This document shows, one piece after another, positions 40,719-50,166 of a stretch of DNA of 64,000 bases (positions are counted from its first letter, which is position 1; the number at the start of each line of letters is the position of its first letter). Under the pieces are notes generated by a model that had not been told where the DNA came from, did no database searches, and saw nothing but the letters and a program-made list of their open reading frames with translations. This stretch comes from Diplonema japonicum (lineage: Eukaryota; Euglenozoa; Diplonemea; Diplonemida; Diplonemidae): contig OZ025648.1 of NCBI GenBank assembly GCA_964019335.1, forward strand, positions 930,001 through 994,000, given 5' to 3'. The position numbers were made by a program, and so were the translations under genes.

Positions 40719-42299
40719 ATGTCGGAAACCGATGACCTGCTTCAAGATATTCTAGAAGGCCTCTCTGAGCGAAGCACCGCCGCGACACATACAAGCGTAC
40801 CGTATAACCATCAACACCAACACCTACAACAGCATCACTCTCAACATGTGTTGCACCCTGGCGGTCCTGGACGGGCGAGAGTCCCTGCCACAACAAAACA
40901 CCCCGACAACCCATCAATTGCGCAACACGTACCGGGCGGCGTCGTCCGTGACAGGGTCATCAAAACCCCTCAAAGCCCGCCCTCTATGAACGATATAACA
41001 CGACCCGCTGCAGTTTCAACATTTGTCCCGTTTAACACAGACTTCACAGAACACCAAGCAGTTAGTTATGTCCCAACGGGAAGAGGCCGTGGTAGGCAAG
41101 CTCTTCATTACCAACCGTACAACCTACCAGATGCTTCGAACCCTTCACGGCCGCACTTAGGGTACACCGTTGCTCAGAAGTACGCGCACAACGAGAACCC
41201 CGACGAGACGCTGATGCGGAAGAAACCCTCGCAAGACGGTACCCGAGACAGATCGCCTATGAAAGGAGTCCCTACCACCCGACCCACTCTACGAGAAGAA
41301 TGGCACCGGCAACCCGGTCCACGAGATATCGAACCTTCTCTACACCGGACGGGATACGTGGCAACAAAACCGTCATTCGGGCTGAACCCTGTAGTCCCTG
41401 ACGATCTTAAAGCAACTGCGTACCGTGTCGCGAAGATGAAACAAACAGGTGAATGGGATGTGGCAAGACGGCCCATGGGGCACAGGGGGACACAGGAAGA
41501 CATCATCGCAAGGAACCAGCAGGCAATGACCGATCTTGTGGACAGCATGCGCATCAGCATGGACCAGGACAGAAGGCTCATCATCGATGCACCTTTCTTC
41601 GACCAGAACGAGTCCCTTGAAGAGGAGTACGAGGAGGAACAACTTGACGAGGAATACGACGACTACGACGACTACGACGACCCTCCGCAGGATGACGTTG
41701 ACTACCACAACGAGATGATGCTGTTTCGTAGAAGGATGGCGGCGTACCGACGGGAGAAGCCGAAGGAGTACCCTCAGTACCTGCAACAGGTGCTGGATGC
41801 TGACCTTCCACGAGAGCATCATGAACATTTTCGGCGCGAGATGGCTGAGATCACCGCCAACGGCGGTTTCGTCCCCGAATACAAAAAAAAACGAACACAC
41901 GGCAAAGCCGACAAACACTCCAAAAAAGACAAGAAAGACAAGAAAAACAAGAAGGAAAAGAAAAAAGAGAAGAAACACAAAAGGACCGACTCTTCCGACA
42001 GGGGCAGCACCATTCTGTCCAATATCCGAAAAAGCCTCGGAAGCAACGGTTTCGGGATGGGTGGCCCAACGGACGACGACGGCAAGGAAACCTGCCCGCA
42101 CCCAGAATGCAAGGAACAATTCGACACTGAGAGAGAAGTAGAGAAACATGTGAAGAACGTACACCCCGGCTTCCATTTTGTTAAGAAGCAAGTAGAAGAA
42201 ATAGTGGACGGGGTGAAGGAAGACGCCAAGGAGGAGGCGGAGAAAGAACTGAAAGAAAAAAGCCAAGCCGGACTGGGAAAATTGAAGGGGTTGTTCTGA
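40719..42299 (+). CDS. Large disordered protein with one C2H2-type zinc finger
   Basis: Single exon, 526 residues. The N-terminal half is His/Gln/Pro-rich and disordered. A charged helical section follows near 250-390, with an Asp/Glu/Tyr-rich patch (EEYDDYDDYDDPP). A Lys-rich stretch at 385-425 (KDKKDKKNKKEKKKEKKHK) could be a nuclear or nucleolar signal. A finger CPHPECKEQFDTEREVEKHV with the closing NVHP near 455-480 matches CxxxxC-x12-HxxxxH. It ends in an amphipathic acidic helix. Probably nuclear and perhaps RNA-related, but no named family. Confidence 0.8.
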   Translation: MSETDDLLQDILEGLSERSTAATHTSVPYNHQHQHLQQHHSQHVLHPGGPGRARVPATTKHPDNPSIAQHVPGGVVRDRVIKTPQSPPSMNDITRPAAVSTFVPFNTDFTEHQAVSYVPTGRGRGRQALHYQPYNLPDASNPSRPHLGYTVAQKYAHNENPDETLMRKKPSQDGTRDRSPMKGVPTTRPTLREEWHRQPGPRDIEPSLHRTGYVATKPSFGLNPVVPDDLKATAYRVAKMKQTGEWDVARRPMGHRGTQEDIIARNQQAMTDLVDSMRISMDQDRRLIIDAPFFDQNESLEEEYEEEQLDEEYDDYDDYDDPPQDDVDYHNEMMLFRRRMAAYRREKPKEYPQYLQQVLDADLPREHHEHFRREMAEITANGGFVPEYKKKRTHGKADKHSKKDKKDKKNKKEKKKEKKHKRTDSSDRGSTILSNIRKSLGSNGFGMGGPTDDDGKETCPHPECKEQFDTEREVEKHVKNVHPGFHFVKKQVEEIVDGVKEDAKEEAEKELKEKSQAGLGKLKGLF

Positions 42300-42419
42300 A
42301 GACAGAACCCCCCCCCCCCCCCCCCCCCCTCCCTATTATAGATTCTCTTGCCCCATTTTTTAAATTCTTTTCATACCAAAAAAAAATTTTTTTTTCCAGA
42401 AAAAAAAAGGAAAACATTC

Positions 42420-43091
42420 ATGGAAGAAGATAGCGCGACGATAACACTCGCCGATGGCGTGCAGATAGAATATCTTATGTCGGAGATACGGGAGGCGGTA
42501 GATGCAGCGTGGGAGGACGACGAGGAACTGATTGTGTATGAAGATGCAGAGGCAGCAAAGAGGAAGCTAGCGGCTTTGAACGTTCAAGTAACGCTGGATC
42601 AACTGAATAGATCTGCAAAAAGCGGGGACCTGGAGACAGTGAGATTGCTACTGGCCGCAGGGGTGAGGGATAAACCGAACAAGAAGGCGTTCTGGAGGAG
42701 CAGCTTAACGTATTCCGCGCAATTTGGTAAGCTCGACGTACTGAGAGAGCTCATGGCTAGCGGTTCAGATTACTACGCGGGGTCTGCACGCGGCCATTCT
42801 CCTTTAATGTTTAGTTGCATGCGCGGGGAGATGCCTATTATCATCTATCTTGTCTCCATAGGGATTGACTACAACGCGTCAGACAGCGACGGCTTCACAC
42901 CATTCCTCCTATCCGTGCAACATGGCCACCTTGAGCCAGCTGCCTTCTTCGTCGGGCTAGGAACCGACATCAAGCACCAAGCCAAGGACGGTACAACCGC
43001 CTTGCGAATAGTAAACCAAGATTGCAGGTCCCCGGCGCTGAAACGATATATTAAACAGCTTTTCAAAGAGCAGCGAACGAAGAAGAAATGA
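42420..43091 (+). CDS. Ankyrin-repeat protein
   Basis: Single exon, 223 residues from ATG 42420; the longer upstream frame is A/T leader. After a 60-residue acidic helical N-terminus, four to five ankyrin repeats follow: LNRSAKSGDLETVRLLLAAG, LTYSAQFGKLDVLRELMASG, PLMFSCMRGEMPIIIYLVSI and PFLLSVQHGHLEPAAFFVGL. The last partial repeat has TTALRIV. A basic tail ends KKK. It is a protein-binding module; the partner is unknown. Confidence 0.88.
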   Translation: MEEDSATITLADGVQIEYLMSEIREAVDAAWEDDEELIVYEDAEAAKRKLAALNVQVTLDQLNRSAKSGDLETVRLLLAAGVRDKPNKKAFWRSSLTYSAQFGKLDVLRELMASGSDYYAGSARGHSPLMFSCMRGEMPIIIYLVSIGIDYNASDSDGFTPFLLSVQHGHLEPAAFFVGLGTDIKHQAKDGTTALRIVNQDCRSPALKRYIKQLFKEQRTKKK

Positions 43092-43371
43092 AAGGGGGGG
43101 GGAGTTTTTTTTTTCTAAAGGGAGGGGGGGAGCACTCACTCCCCCCCCCTCTTTGATCAGGCAAAAGACAGAAAGAAAAAAAAATAAAAAAGTAATTTTT
43201 CTTTAAAAAAAAATAACCCCCACTAAAAAAAAACCCCTTTTATTTAGTTCCCATTTTTTTTTTTCTAAAATGTTGTTTTTTTATATTCGCTTACAGGTGT
43301 TGGGGACAGGGGGGGAGTTTATTTTTTTTTTCCAAAAAAAAAAAAAAAAAGAAGAAGAAAACCCAGCATAA

Positions 43372-44106
43372 ATGCCATGCACTACAGAGGAGTTGCAGGT
43401 TGAGAACAAGCTTTTGTTAAAGCTCACCAAGGCCTCCGAAGAGGAGCTTCGCGTGCTGAAGAGAGAGGTCGAGCGGTGGAAAGGCGAGGCGGCAAGGGCT
43501 GCGAAACGGGCACAGAGGGCGTCATGTGGCGTGCAAACAGAGGCGATAGTGGACAAGGCAGAATCACGAAACAAGGAGATGGCAGAAGAACTGCACCTTC
43601 TGAGAAAACAGAGCGAAGAGGATTTGAAAGAGCTGAGAAGATTGGGGACCGAGCTGAACGAAGCGGCAAGGGAACGGGACAGCTTCAAAGTTAAATATGA
43701 AGACTTGTTCAAAGAATACGCCGGTGCGCAAAAAAATGTCGAGACCGAACGTATGATGGTGCAAAACCTTTCGGAAAAGCTGCAAAAGACCACCAGCGCC
43801 CTTACCATCGCTGCAAACTACACCAACGAGCTAGAAACCCAAGATTGGCGAAAGTTTTACGAAACCAGGGTACACCTCTCCGCGCTCCGTCTCTCTGCCT
43901 CCCGTGCAGCCACTTCTGGCGTGGTGGCCGTGTTGCTGTCCTCTTTGATATTTTTTGAAAGAAACAACGAAAAAGACGATGAATCTCTTGCAGCAGAACC
44001 CCTTGCAACAACCAAACAAAAACACCTGCATCTGGGGAACACCCCGCCTTTCCAGACGATCAAACAGCTGCGAAATAGGTGTTCGTCTTTACACAATACG
44101 ATTTAA
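43372..44106 (+). CDS. Tail-anchored coiled-coil protein
   Basis: Single exon, 244 residues. Residues 5-165 are a nearly continuous charged coiled coil. A hydrophobic segment SGVVAVLLSSLIFF near residues 180-193 is followed by a polar 50-residue tail. If the segment is a membrane helix, the protein would be anchored close to its C-terminus. The frame could instead be altered by an intron near the end (GTGTTCG at 44079), so the last 20 residues are less sure. Confidence 0.75.
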   Translation: MPCTTEELQVENKLLLKLTKASEEELRVLKREVERWKGEAARAAKRAQRASCGVQTEAIVDKAESRNKEMAEELHLLRKQSEEDLKELRRLGTELNEAARERDSFKVKYEDLFKEYAGAQKNVETERMMVQNLSEKLQKTTSALTIAANYTNELETQDWRKFYETRVHLSALRLSASRAATSGVVAVLLSSLIFFERNNEKDDESLAAEPLATTKQKHLHLGNTPPFQTIKQLRNRCSSLHNTI

Positions 44107-44337
44107 AAAAAAGTTTTTTTTTTTTTATTTATTTATTATTTTTTTTTTTTTAACAGCTGGACTCCCAATTTTTTTTTTAAAAAAGAAAAACCACATTTTT
44201 GACACAGGTTGTTGCATACACCACTACCCCCCTTCCCCTCACTTCCCCCTTTTCCCCCCTCCCTTCCCCCCCCGTTTTTTTTCTTTTCTTTCTTCTTAGT
44301 CCCTCGGATAAAAAAAAAAAAAAAAAAAAAAAAAAAA

Positions 44338-44817
44338 CTGTCGGTCGAAAAGAGCACGAAACCCATCACCTACAGCAAGATCAGTCAACAGGCGAGCATC
44401 GAAAAGTTGGCCGATACATTTCTGACGGACGTTAACGCAGCCGAGAAATATCTGAAGAAAGTTAAGAATATGCAGACTATGTACTACACAGGGGGGTACG
44501 GGCACCAGGAGGAGGCCATGTGGGAGCCCATGTACCACCACCACGTTATGAACCCGTACCCTCTTGAGGGTTTTAATGTTGTGGAGCAGCCGACGTCGTC
44601 CCTGCCCTCACCTGTGGAAGAGGAGGTTGTTGAGCAAGAGCCAGAGGTTCTCTCGAAGTCGGCAAAGAAGAAGAAGAAGCGGAAGAAGAAGGGTGTCATC
44701 AAAGTGGACCACCGTTTCGACCCAAACTACTGGCTCAATGCGCCGCCTGCATCCGAATGCGCAATTATCCCTGTGGATGAGGACCCTTTGCCCATTGAGC
44801 TGATTGCATGCATGTGA
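44338..44817 (+). CDS. Uncharacterised protein, 5' end unresolved
   Basis: A frame encoding about 159 residues begins right after a 29-base A run. It starts with protein-like sequence (KPITYSKISQQASIEKLADT) but no ATG. The first in-frame ATG is 44470, which would discard about 44 plausible residues. No upstream exon with an ATG could be found back to the previous stop. The middle is acidic, a Lys-rich patch (KSAKKKKKRKKKG) may be a nuclear signal, and the tail is compact (FDPNYWLNAPPASECAIIP). Possible causes are a mis-called A-run length, a non-AUG start or a missed exon. Confidence 0.55.
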   Translation: MSVEKSTKPITYSKISQQASIEKLADTFLTDVNAAEKYLKKVKNMQTMYYTGGYGHQEEAMWEPMYHHHVMNPYPLEGFNVVEQPTSSLPSPVEEEVVEQEPEVLSKSAKKKKKRKKKGVIKVDHRFDPNYWLNAPPASECAIIPVDEDPLPIELIACM

Positions 44818-46032
44818 GAACCTTCAACAATTAAAACTTAAAAAAAAAAAAAAGAAAGACGTTGTTCAGGGGTTTTTTTTTTCATTTCTCCCTCTCATTT
44901 CCACTTCTAACCCATCCTTCTTCCTCTCTTCTCATGCCCCCTTTTATTTTTTTTTTGTCTCCCGCTCTCATCTAGTATTTTTCGCTTCTTTGGCTGGAGG
45001 AAAAAAAATGGAAAAAAAAAAGGGGGATGGGGAGGGGGATAATAAAATGCTGTGTTTTTTTTTTAAGGGCGGCCCTCCATGAGGGGGTTTGTCCTGCACT
45101 TTGAGTTTTTTTTTTTTTTTTTTTTTTTTTGAAAAAGAATGTCATAAAAAACAAAAAAGGAAAGCCTCATTACCGAGATGCCCTACAAGAATGGCTATCA
45201 TTCATTTTTTTCTTCTTCTTTCTTCAAAGGGTGTTATGTGATGGGCACAGGGTATCTTAAAGCAGTTTCAAAGAAAGGGAACAGAAAAGTTAAGCTTTGT
45301 TTATTTCCGCATTCCCCCTTTTTTCAAACTTTTTTTATTTTATTTATTTCCCCGAAAAATGGGACAGGGTGAATGAAGCTTTTCTTTTCTCCTTTTTTTT
45401 AAAAAAAATTATTCTTTTAAGGCGAAAAAAAATACCTTCCCTCCTCGAAAAGGGGAAAAAGAAAAGGGGAAAAAAAAAAGATTACTTTTCTCTCTTTTAC
45501 CTCCTTTGGAGTGAATGTGAACTTGCAAATTCTTGGTAATTAACGCTCTTCCAAAAAAAAAAAAAAAAAAGTAACACGTAAAAAAAGCTTTTTTTTTATA
45601 TCCCCCTGGCAAATTTCCTACTTAGAGCAAAATTTTACTACTGAACTATATTACCTCGAATTCGGCTTGTAGACCGTTCCATCCCTTTGATTTCTTTTTT
45701 TTTCGAAAACTAATAAAAAAAAGAAATGCTTCTAGGAAGAAGGAAAAAAGAAAGAAAAAAAAAGAAAAAAAAAGAGGTTCCTCGAATTTGTATCGACACT
45801 TTTTTTTTAAAAAAAAAAAAGAAGGAAAAAAAAAAAAAAAACCAGCTTAATTATTCTCCCCTCCTCCTCTCCCCCCTCCCTTTTTTTTTTCTCCAGTCAT
45901 ATTTCCTTCAAAAAAAAAAATCGATAACAAAAAAATATCCTTTTTTTTTTAAATTCTTGTAGCATGTAATAAATCGATTAAGGGGGGAGGGAGAACCGGG
46001 GGAAGAAGAAAAAAAAAAAAGAGAGAAAACAA
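44818..46032. other. Gene-poor 1.2 kb, homopolymer runs
   Basis: A and T runs with C-rich patches. Frames at 45178-45372 and elsewhere encode Phe/Lys-rich peptides only. I see no gene, repeat family or RNA. Confidence 0.5.
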
Positions 46033-46617
46033 ATGGGGACCTGTCCATTCAGCACCAGCACACCTTATGGGGAGCGAGGTGGCCAGCCAGTGGATGAGTT
46101 GATTGTTTACCCACATGTAGGGAGGAAACGAGCCCGAAGAAGAAGTATAAAGGTAGAGGTCTGCAAATCGGTGGGAACAGATTTGGGAGTACTCGGCGAA
46201 ACGGTGTATGTCACAAGGCATATATCAAGAGATCTACACATTTATGGGTGCGTGGTGCTTCTGGAGCCTACTCACGAAGATTTGGTGTCCTTGCAGCACA
46301 GGTACCCGTATTTGAAAGTACAGGTGGCCACCTGTGGTGATCTCCTCCTCACGCTCAAGGGACTTTGCAAGAAGTCTTCTATCAGATTCGCAGTCTTTGG
46401 GGACCCCCTGCCTTCACGGCACGTTACAGCTTTGCTTTCACACCTAACCCCTGCTTCCCCTACAGTGCAAGACCTTTCTGCAGACGTTCTGTGCCTGTCC
46501 CTCCCGTATCTCCTTGAACTCTCGTCCCCCCCACGAGGGTTGGTCACTCTTCCTGTAACCGATTCTCTGCCGTCCTTACTCTCCGTCAGCCCTACACCGG
46601 TCCATGTTGTTGGTTGA
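46033..46617 (+). CDS. Uncharacterised 194-residue protein
   Basis: Single exon from ATG 46033, preceded by an A/G-rich leader. The sequence looks globular with alternating strands and helices: a basic KRARRRSIKVEVCKS patch, VYVTRHISRDLHIYGCVVLL, VQVATCGDLLLTLKGLCKK, IRFAVFGDPL, and a hydrophobic Leu/Ser/Pro-rich C-terminus. There is no clear signal or membrane helix. The alternation suggests a Rossmann-like or similar alpha/beta fold, but I recognise no motif. Confidence 0.7.
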   Translation: MGTCPFSTSTPYGERGGQPVDELIVYPHVGRKRARRRSIKVEVCKSVGTDLGVLGETVYVTRHISRDLHIYGCVVLLEPTHEDLVSLQHRYPYLKVQVATCGDLLLTLKGLCKKSSIRFAVFGDPLPSRHVTALLSHLTPASPTVQDLSADVLCLSLPYLLELSSPPRGLVTLPVTDSLPSLLSVSPTPVHVVG

Positions 46618-46623
46618 CATTTT

Positions 46624-46655
<32 letters not shown>

Positions 46656-46969
46656 TAACATCCACCCCCATCAAAAAAAAAAGTAGGTTTCTTTTGCAAA
46701 GCACACAATTTCAGAGTGAGGATTCCCTTGTATCTAACCTCTTTTTGCTTTTTTCTTTTTTTTTTTTTTTATTCCTCCGTTTCTGAATTTTTGGATGTTG
46801 CGCTCTTAACGGGCATTGCTTTGGCTTACTTGATGGGCGAAAAAAAAAGAAAGAAAAAGAGAAAAAAAAAAAAAAGAAAGGAAAGAAAAAGGGGGAGTGC
46901 TTCACTTATTACCCCCCAAAAAAAATTTAAACATTCACTAATACCCAAAAAAATGGATTAATTGTTATT

Positions 46970-47024
<55 letters not shown>

Positions 47025-47316
47025 AATCCTGTCACAATGACATTTTTTTTTAAAGTGAATTTTGTACTTTTTTTGCGTATTAAGTGAATTGCCCCCCAAA
47101 AAAAAAACAAATTAGGATTTCCGTTGTGTCCAGGCTTTTTGCAACGGGACTGCAATTTCACCTCCGACTACCATCCTTCAAGAGGCTGTTGTCAATGTGG
47201 GATTGTTTTACTTTGAGCTCCCCCTCCCCTCTAACCTACCGGGACGCTAGTAGGAGCTATTGAAGAGTCACGAGCTGCTAGCTGTCGAAGACTGAGAGGG
47301 TAAAAAAAAAAAAAAA

Positions 47317-47327
47317 GACTTTCGCAG

Positions 47328-47368
<41 letters not shown>

Positions 47369-47379
47369 AGTCATAAAGA

Positions 47380-47382
<3 letters not shown>
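47317..47382 (+). repeat. Dispersed repeat copy 2
   Basis: ACTTTCGCAGCTTTTTAAAA, a long A run, then CAGTCATAAAGAATTATT. Same order and orientation as 2150-2212; here it leads straight into the (ATT)n array. Confidence 0.5.

Positions 47383-47463
<81 letters not shown>
47380..47463. repeat. (ATT)n microsatellite
   Basis: About 28 uninterrupted ATT units. A much shorter (ATT)n run occurs at about 7772-7797 upstream of the tRNA. Confidence 0.97.
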
Positions 47464-48446
47464 TTTGCAAACTAGGGCGGCTGGACTTTCAGGCTAACAC
47501 AATAAAAAGAAGAAGGAAAAAGAAAACCTTTTTGTTGTTGTTGCAAAGACTTTGCTTCTGCAGAGATTCCCCTCCTCTACACCTTTTTTCTTCCCCCTTC
47601 CCCCCCCCCCCCCCCCTTCTTTGCAAGCTTCTTTGGGGGGGCTTCGAATTTTTTCTTTTTAACCCAAGGGACCGGTGCCCCATTGTGCATTTCTTTTGCA
47701 CATCTTATGGCTTTTGTTTTACACCATGGGCGAAGCGCTTCTGAAGATGGACCAACGCCAAATCTCTGGATAAGGGGTGCTACCTCTTGGATGCTGCCCT
47801 ATAACTGAAGTCTGGGTTCCAGAATTTCGTCCTTATGGGGTAATTGAAATGAATAAAAGAAAGAAAGAAAGAAGGAAAGAAAGTATATATGATGCTTTTT
47901 TTTTTTTATCTTATATCAATAGTTGAGCACTCTTGCAAAAAGATGCAGGCGGTTTGGTATTTCCCTAGCTGCGAGCGTGCCGTAGCTTACTCTTCTTTTT
48001 GCCCAATTCTATGGGCCTAGCGCATAATGGGATGTATAGGTATTTTATTTTTATCCAGGGGGGTTATTTCTTAAAGGGATCTCACCCGCTTGCAAAATTT
48101 TCAAAAAAAAAAAAGACCTCAAACGAAAAAAAAAGAGAATTCCAAAATAAGAATAAGGGGGGAAATACTGAAGAAAGGGTACCTGGAAAAAAAGAAAAAA
48201 AAAAAGGAAAAAAAAAATCCCCCTTGAATAGAACCGGGGGGGTTTTTTTTTCTTTTGACACGCCCCCCGGTAAGGTGGGGATAGACCGGCGATCGCCGGC
48301 TAAGCAATCTTTTTGAAAACGTCGCCTGTCTACGTAGATCGGCGAATTTCTAGTACCTGCGGTAGGCCATAAGGGGGCAGGGGTTGCCCCTTAGTGAGGA
48401 ATTTTTCTCTTTTTATTAATCAAGGGGTGAGTGGTTTTAGTCCGCA

Positions 48447-49161
48447 TTGCATTGCCTGCACCCACTGAATAATAAACTGCAGAAGAGTTCCCTCTCATTC
48501 GGTTCTGTGAACGGGCTGCTTGATGGAGCAATCATGAAGCTCGCTGAATCGGCAGCTCATGTCGAGAACCCCCCATGGACGAACTTTTGCGTGTCCCACG
48601 GAGTCCAACTCAGTTCCACGGCATGTACCACGAATAAGGCTCAGGCCCGAAATCGAAACAGCTAAGCAGTTGGTCGAGCCGTTGCTTCACCACTTAGGCA
48701 ATCAGTTCTCCATAGAACTTGGCAAAGAGGCAAAGGATAAAGTGTGGAAGAGGGTGCAGCAGCTGAAGCCAGATAACTGGGTTAAGGCCGTGCGAGAAGA
48801 CATCAGTCTAGTGGTGGCTGAGCTTTTCAAGCTCAAGACAAGTTCTTCTCCCATCAACCACGACACCATCAGGGAGACTCTAGAGGGCTCTTTAAGCCCT
48901 GCATCGATAGAGTTCTTCTTGCTGCTATCCGCAATTCCCTGCTCTACAGCAGCGGTCGAACGCAGTTTCAAGCTGCTCCTCGTGTTCACAAGGCTCGGGA
49001 CATCAATTAAACCTGAGAAACTGAACCGTCTATTGGTGATAAGCACTGAGGGGGCAGATGTTCCGAGTGAAGACTTCATCAGTTGCGTCATAAGACGGTT
49101 TCATGATATGCCGACAAGCAGACGGCATGTGAACCTTACTGAGGCTGAGTTTCTGGAGTAG
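48447..49161 (+). pseudogene. hAT transposase fossil, C-terminal half
   Basis: Two overlapping frames (48447-48665 and 48559-49161) form a hAT-like region after one frameshift near 48600-48660. The strongest signal is at about 48925-49035: a helix, then AIPCSTAAVERSFKLLLVF, matching the P-x-Ser-x-x-x-E-R-x-F-S signature of the hAT dimerisation domain, and IKPEKLNRLLVIS as its closing helix. No catalytic core with the expected Asp residues is seen upstream, and I find no clear inverted repeats. It differs in sequence from the fragment at 37480-37815, so it is a separate family or an old copy. Confidence 0.7.
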
Positions 49162-49447
49162 CACAAACGTTCAGGGAGAGGAAAAAAAAAAGTGTTCAAG
49201 CCAACGAGAGGCCCAATTAACGTTCACCCCTATTTTTATTTTTTTTTGAAAAAAAGGGTCAAAAAATCGACCAAAAAGCACCGCAGGTCTATCGAAAAAA
49301 ACCCATTTTGAAGTATGACAATTCTTTTTCTTTTTTCCTTTTTATACACCCTCCTCCTCCTCCTTTTTCTCCTCCTCCCGGATTTCTTTTTTAAAAGAAC
49401 TTTTCCGCGTGTATTCAAAAAAGAAAGAAAATAAAAAAAGGAAGAGA

Positions 49448-50080
49448 ATGCTTGCCAGCAATGTGTGGGAAGATGAGATAAAAAGGCTCAAGGCTAGTTT
49501 AGAGGCGAAGGACAAGGAGCTGCTGCACGCACATGGCCAGATAGAGCTAGAGAGGTCGCGCGCAAACCGTATCAGAGGAGAGGTCTCTGATATTATTGGA
49601 AAAAAACTACGAGGGCAGTATGATGCCTACAGGGGAGAGGTCATGGCCCAGTACCAGAAAGAGGTAAGCAGCTTGAATATGAGCAGCATGCAGAAAGAAG
49701 AAGAGGAAGCACTGCTCCGGGGACAGGTTCGTGAAATGCAGCTGATCTTAAAACAAAAAGACTCAAGACTGCTAACTGCCGAAAAAGAAGTCACCTCACT
49801 CCTACCCGAAATCGATAAATACAGCAGGCTAGCACAAAGCTACAAGAAACAACTAATATCGGCAACAAACGAGCTTCAGGATTGCAAAGAGCAAAACGCG
49901 ACACTGCAAGAAACAGCAGCAGCACGCCACGTGGAGGCGAAAAGGTTGAAATCTGAGATTACGTTGCTTCAGACACAGGTTCTTTCGAAGAATGAAAACA
50001 TACACAGTCTAGAAGACCAATTGGCTGAACTGAATCAGAACATGCTGGTGCAGCACACCTCTCGGAGTAGACGACAATAG
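49448..50080 (+). CDS. Coiled-coil protein
   Basis: Single exon, 210 residues from ATG 49448. Almost the whole protein is charged heptad-like helix (LKASLEAKDKELLHAHGQIE, ATNELQDCKEQNATLQE, SEITLLQTQVLSKNENIHSL), broken near residues 60-80. The tail HTSRSRRQ is basic. It is likely a cytoskeletal or centrosomal scaffold by analogy with its composition only. Confidence 0.78.
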   Translation: MLASNVWEDEIKRLKASLEAKDKELLHAHGQIELERSRANRIRGEVSDIIGKKLRGQYDAYRGEVMAQYQKEVSSLNMSSMQKEEEEALLRGQVREMQLILKQKDSRLLTAEKEVTSLLPEIDKYSRLAQSYKKQLISATNELQDCKEQNATLQETAAARHVEAKRLKSEITLLQTQVLSKNENIHSLEDQLAELNQNMLVQHTSRSRRQ

Positions 50081-50111
<31 letters not shown>

Positions 50112-50166
50112 GTTCTTCTTTCCCCCGTTTACCCTCCACTCAGGTTTGCGGTTTTGGTATATTTCT

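Larger units (their letters stand above)
46618..48446. other. Gene-poor 1.8 kb with repeats
   Basis: Poly-T and poly-A runs, including A43-plus at 46972-47022, the second dispersed-repeat copy and a long (ATT)n array. At 48257-48410 there is a non-biased stretch with the palindrome CCGGCGATCGCCGG, possibly part of the following hAT fossil. No host gene seen. Confidence 0.5.

Noticed and set aside
45178-45372. 64-codon frame beginning ATGCCCTACAAGAATGG
   Set aside because: Phe-rich, short, no acceptor directly upstream and no domain.
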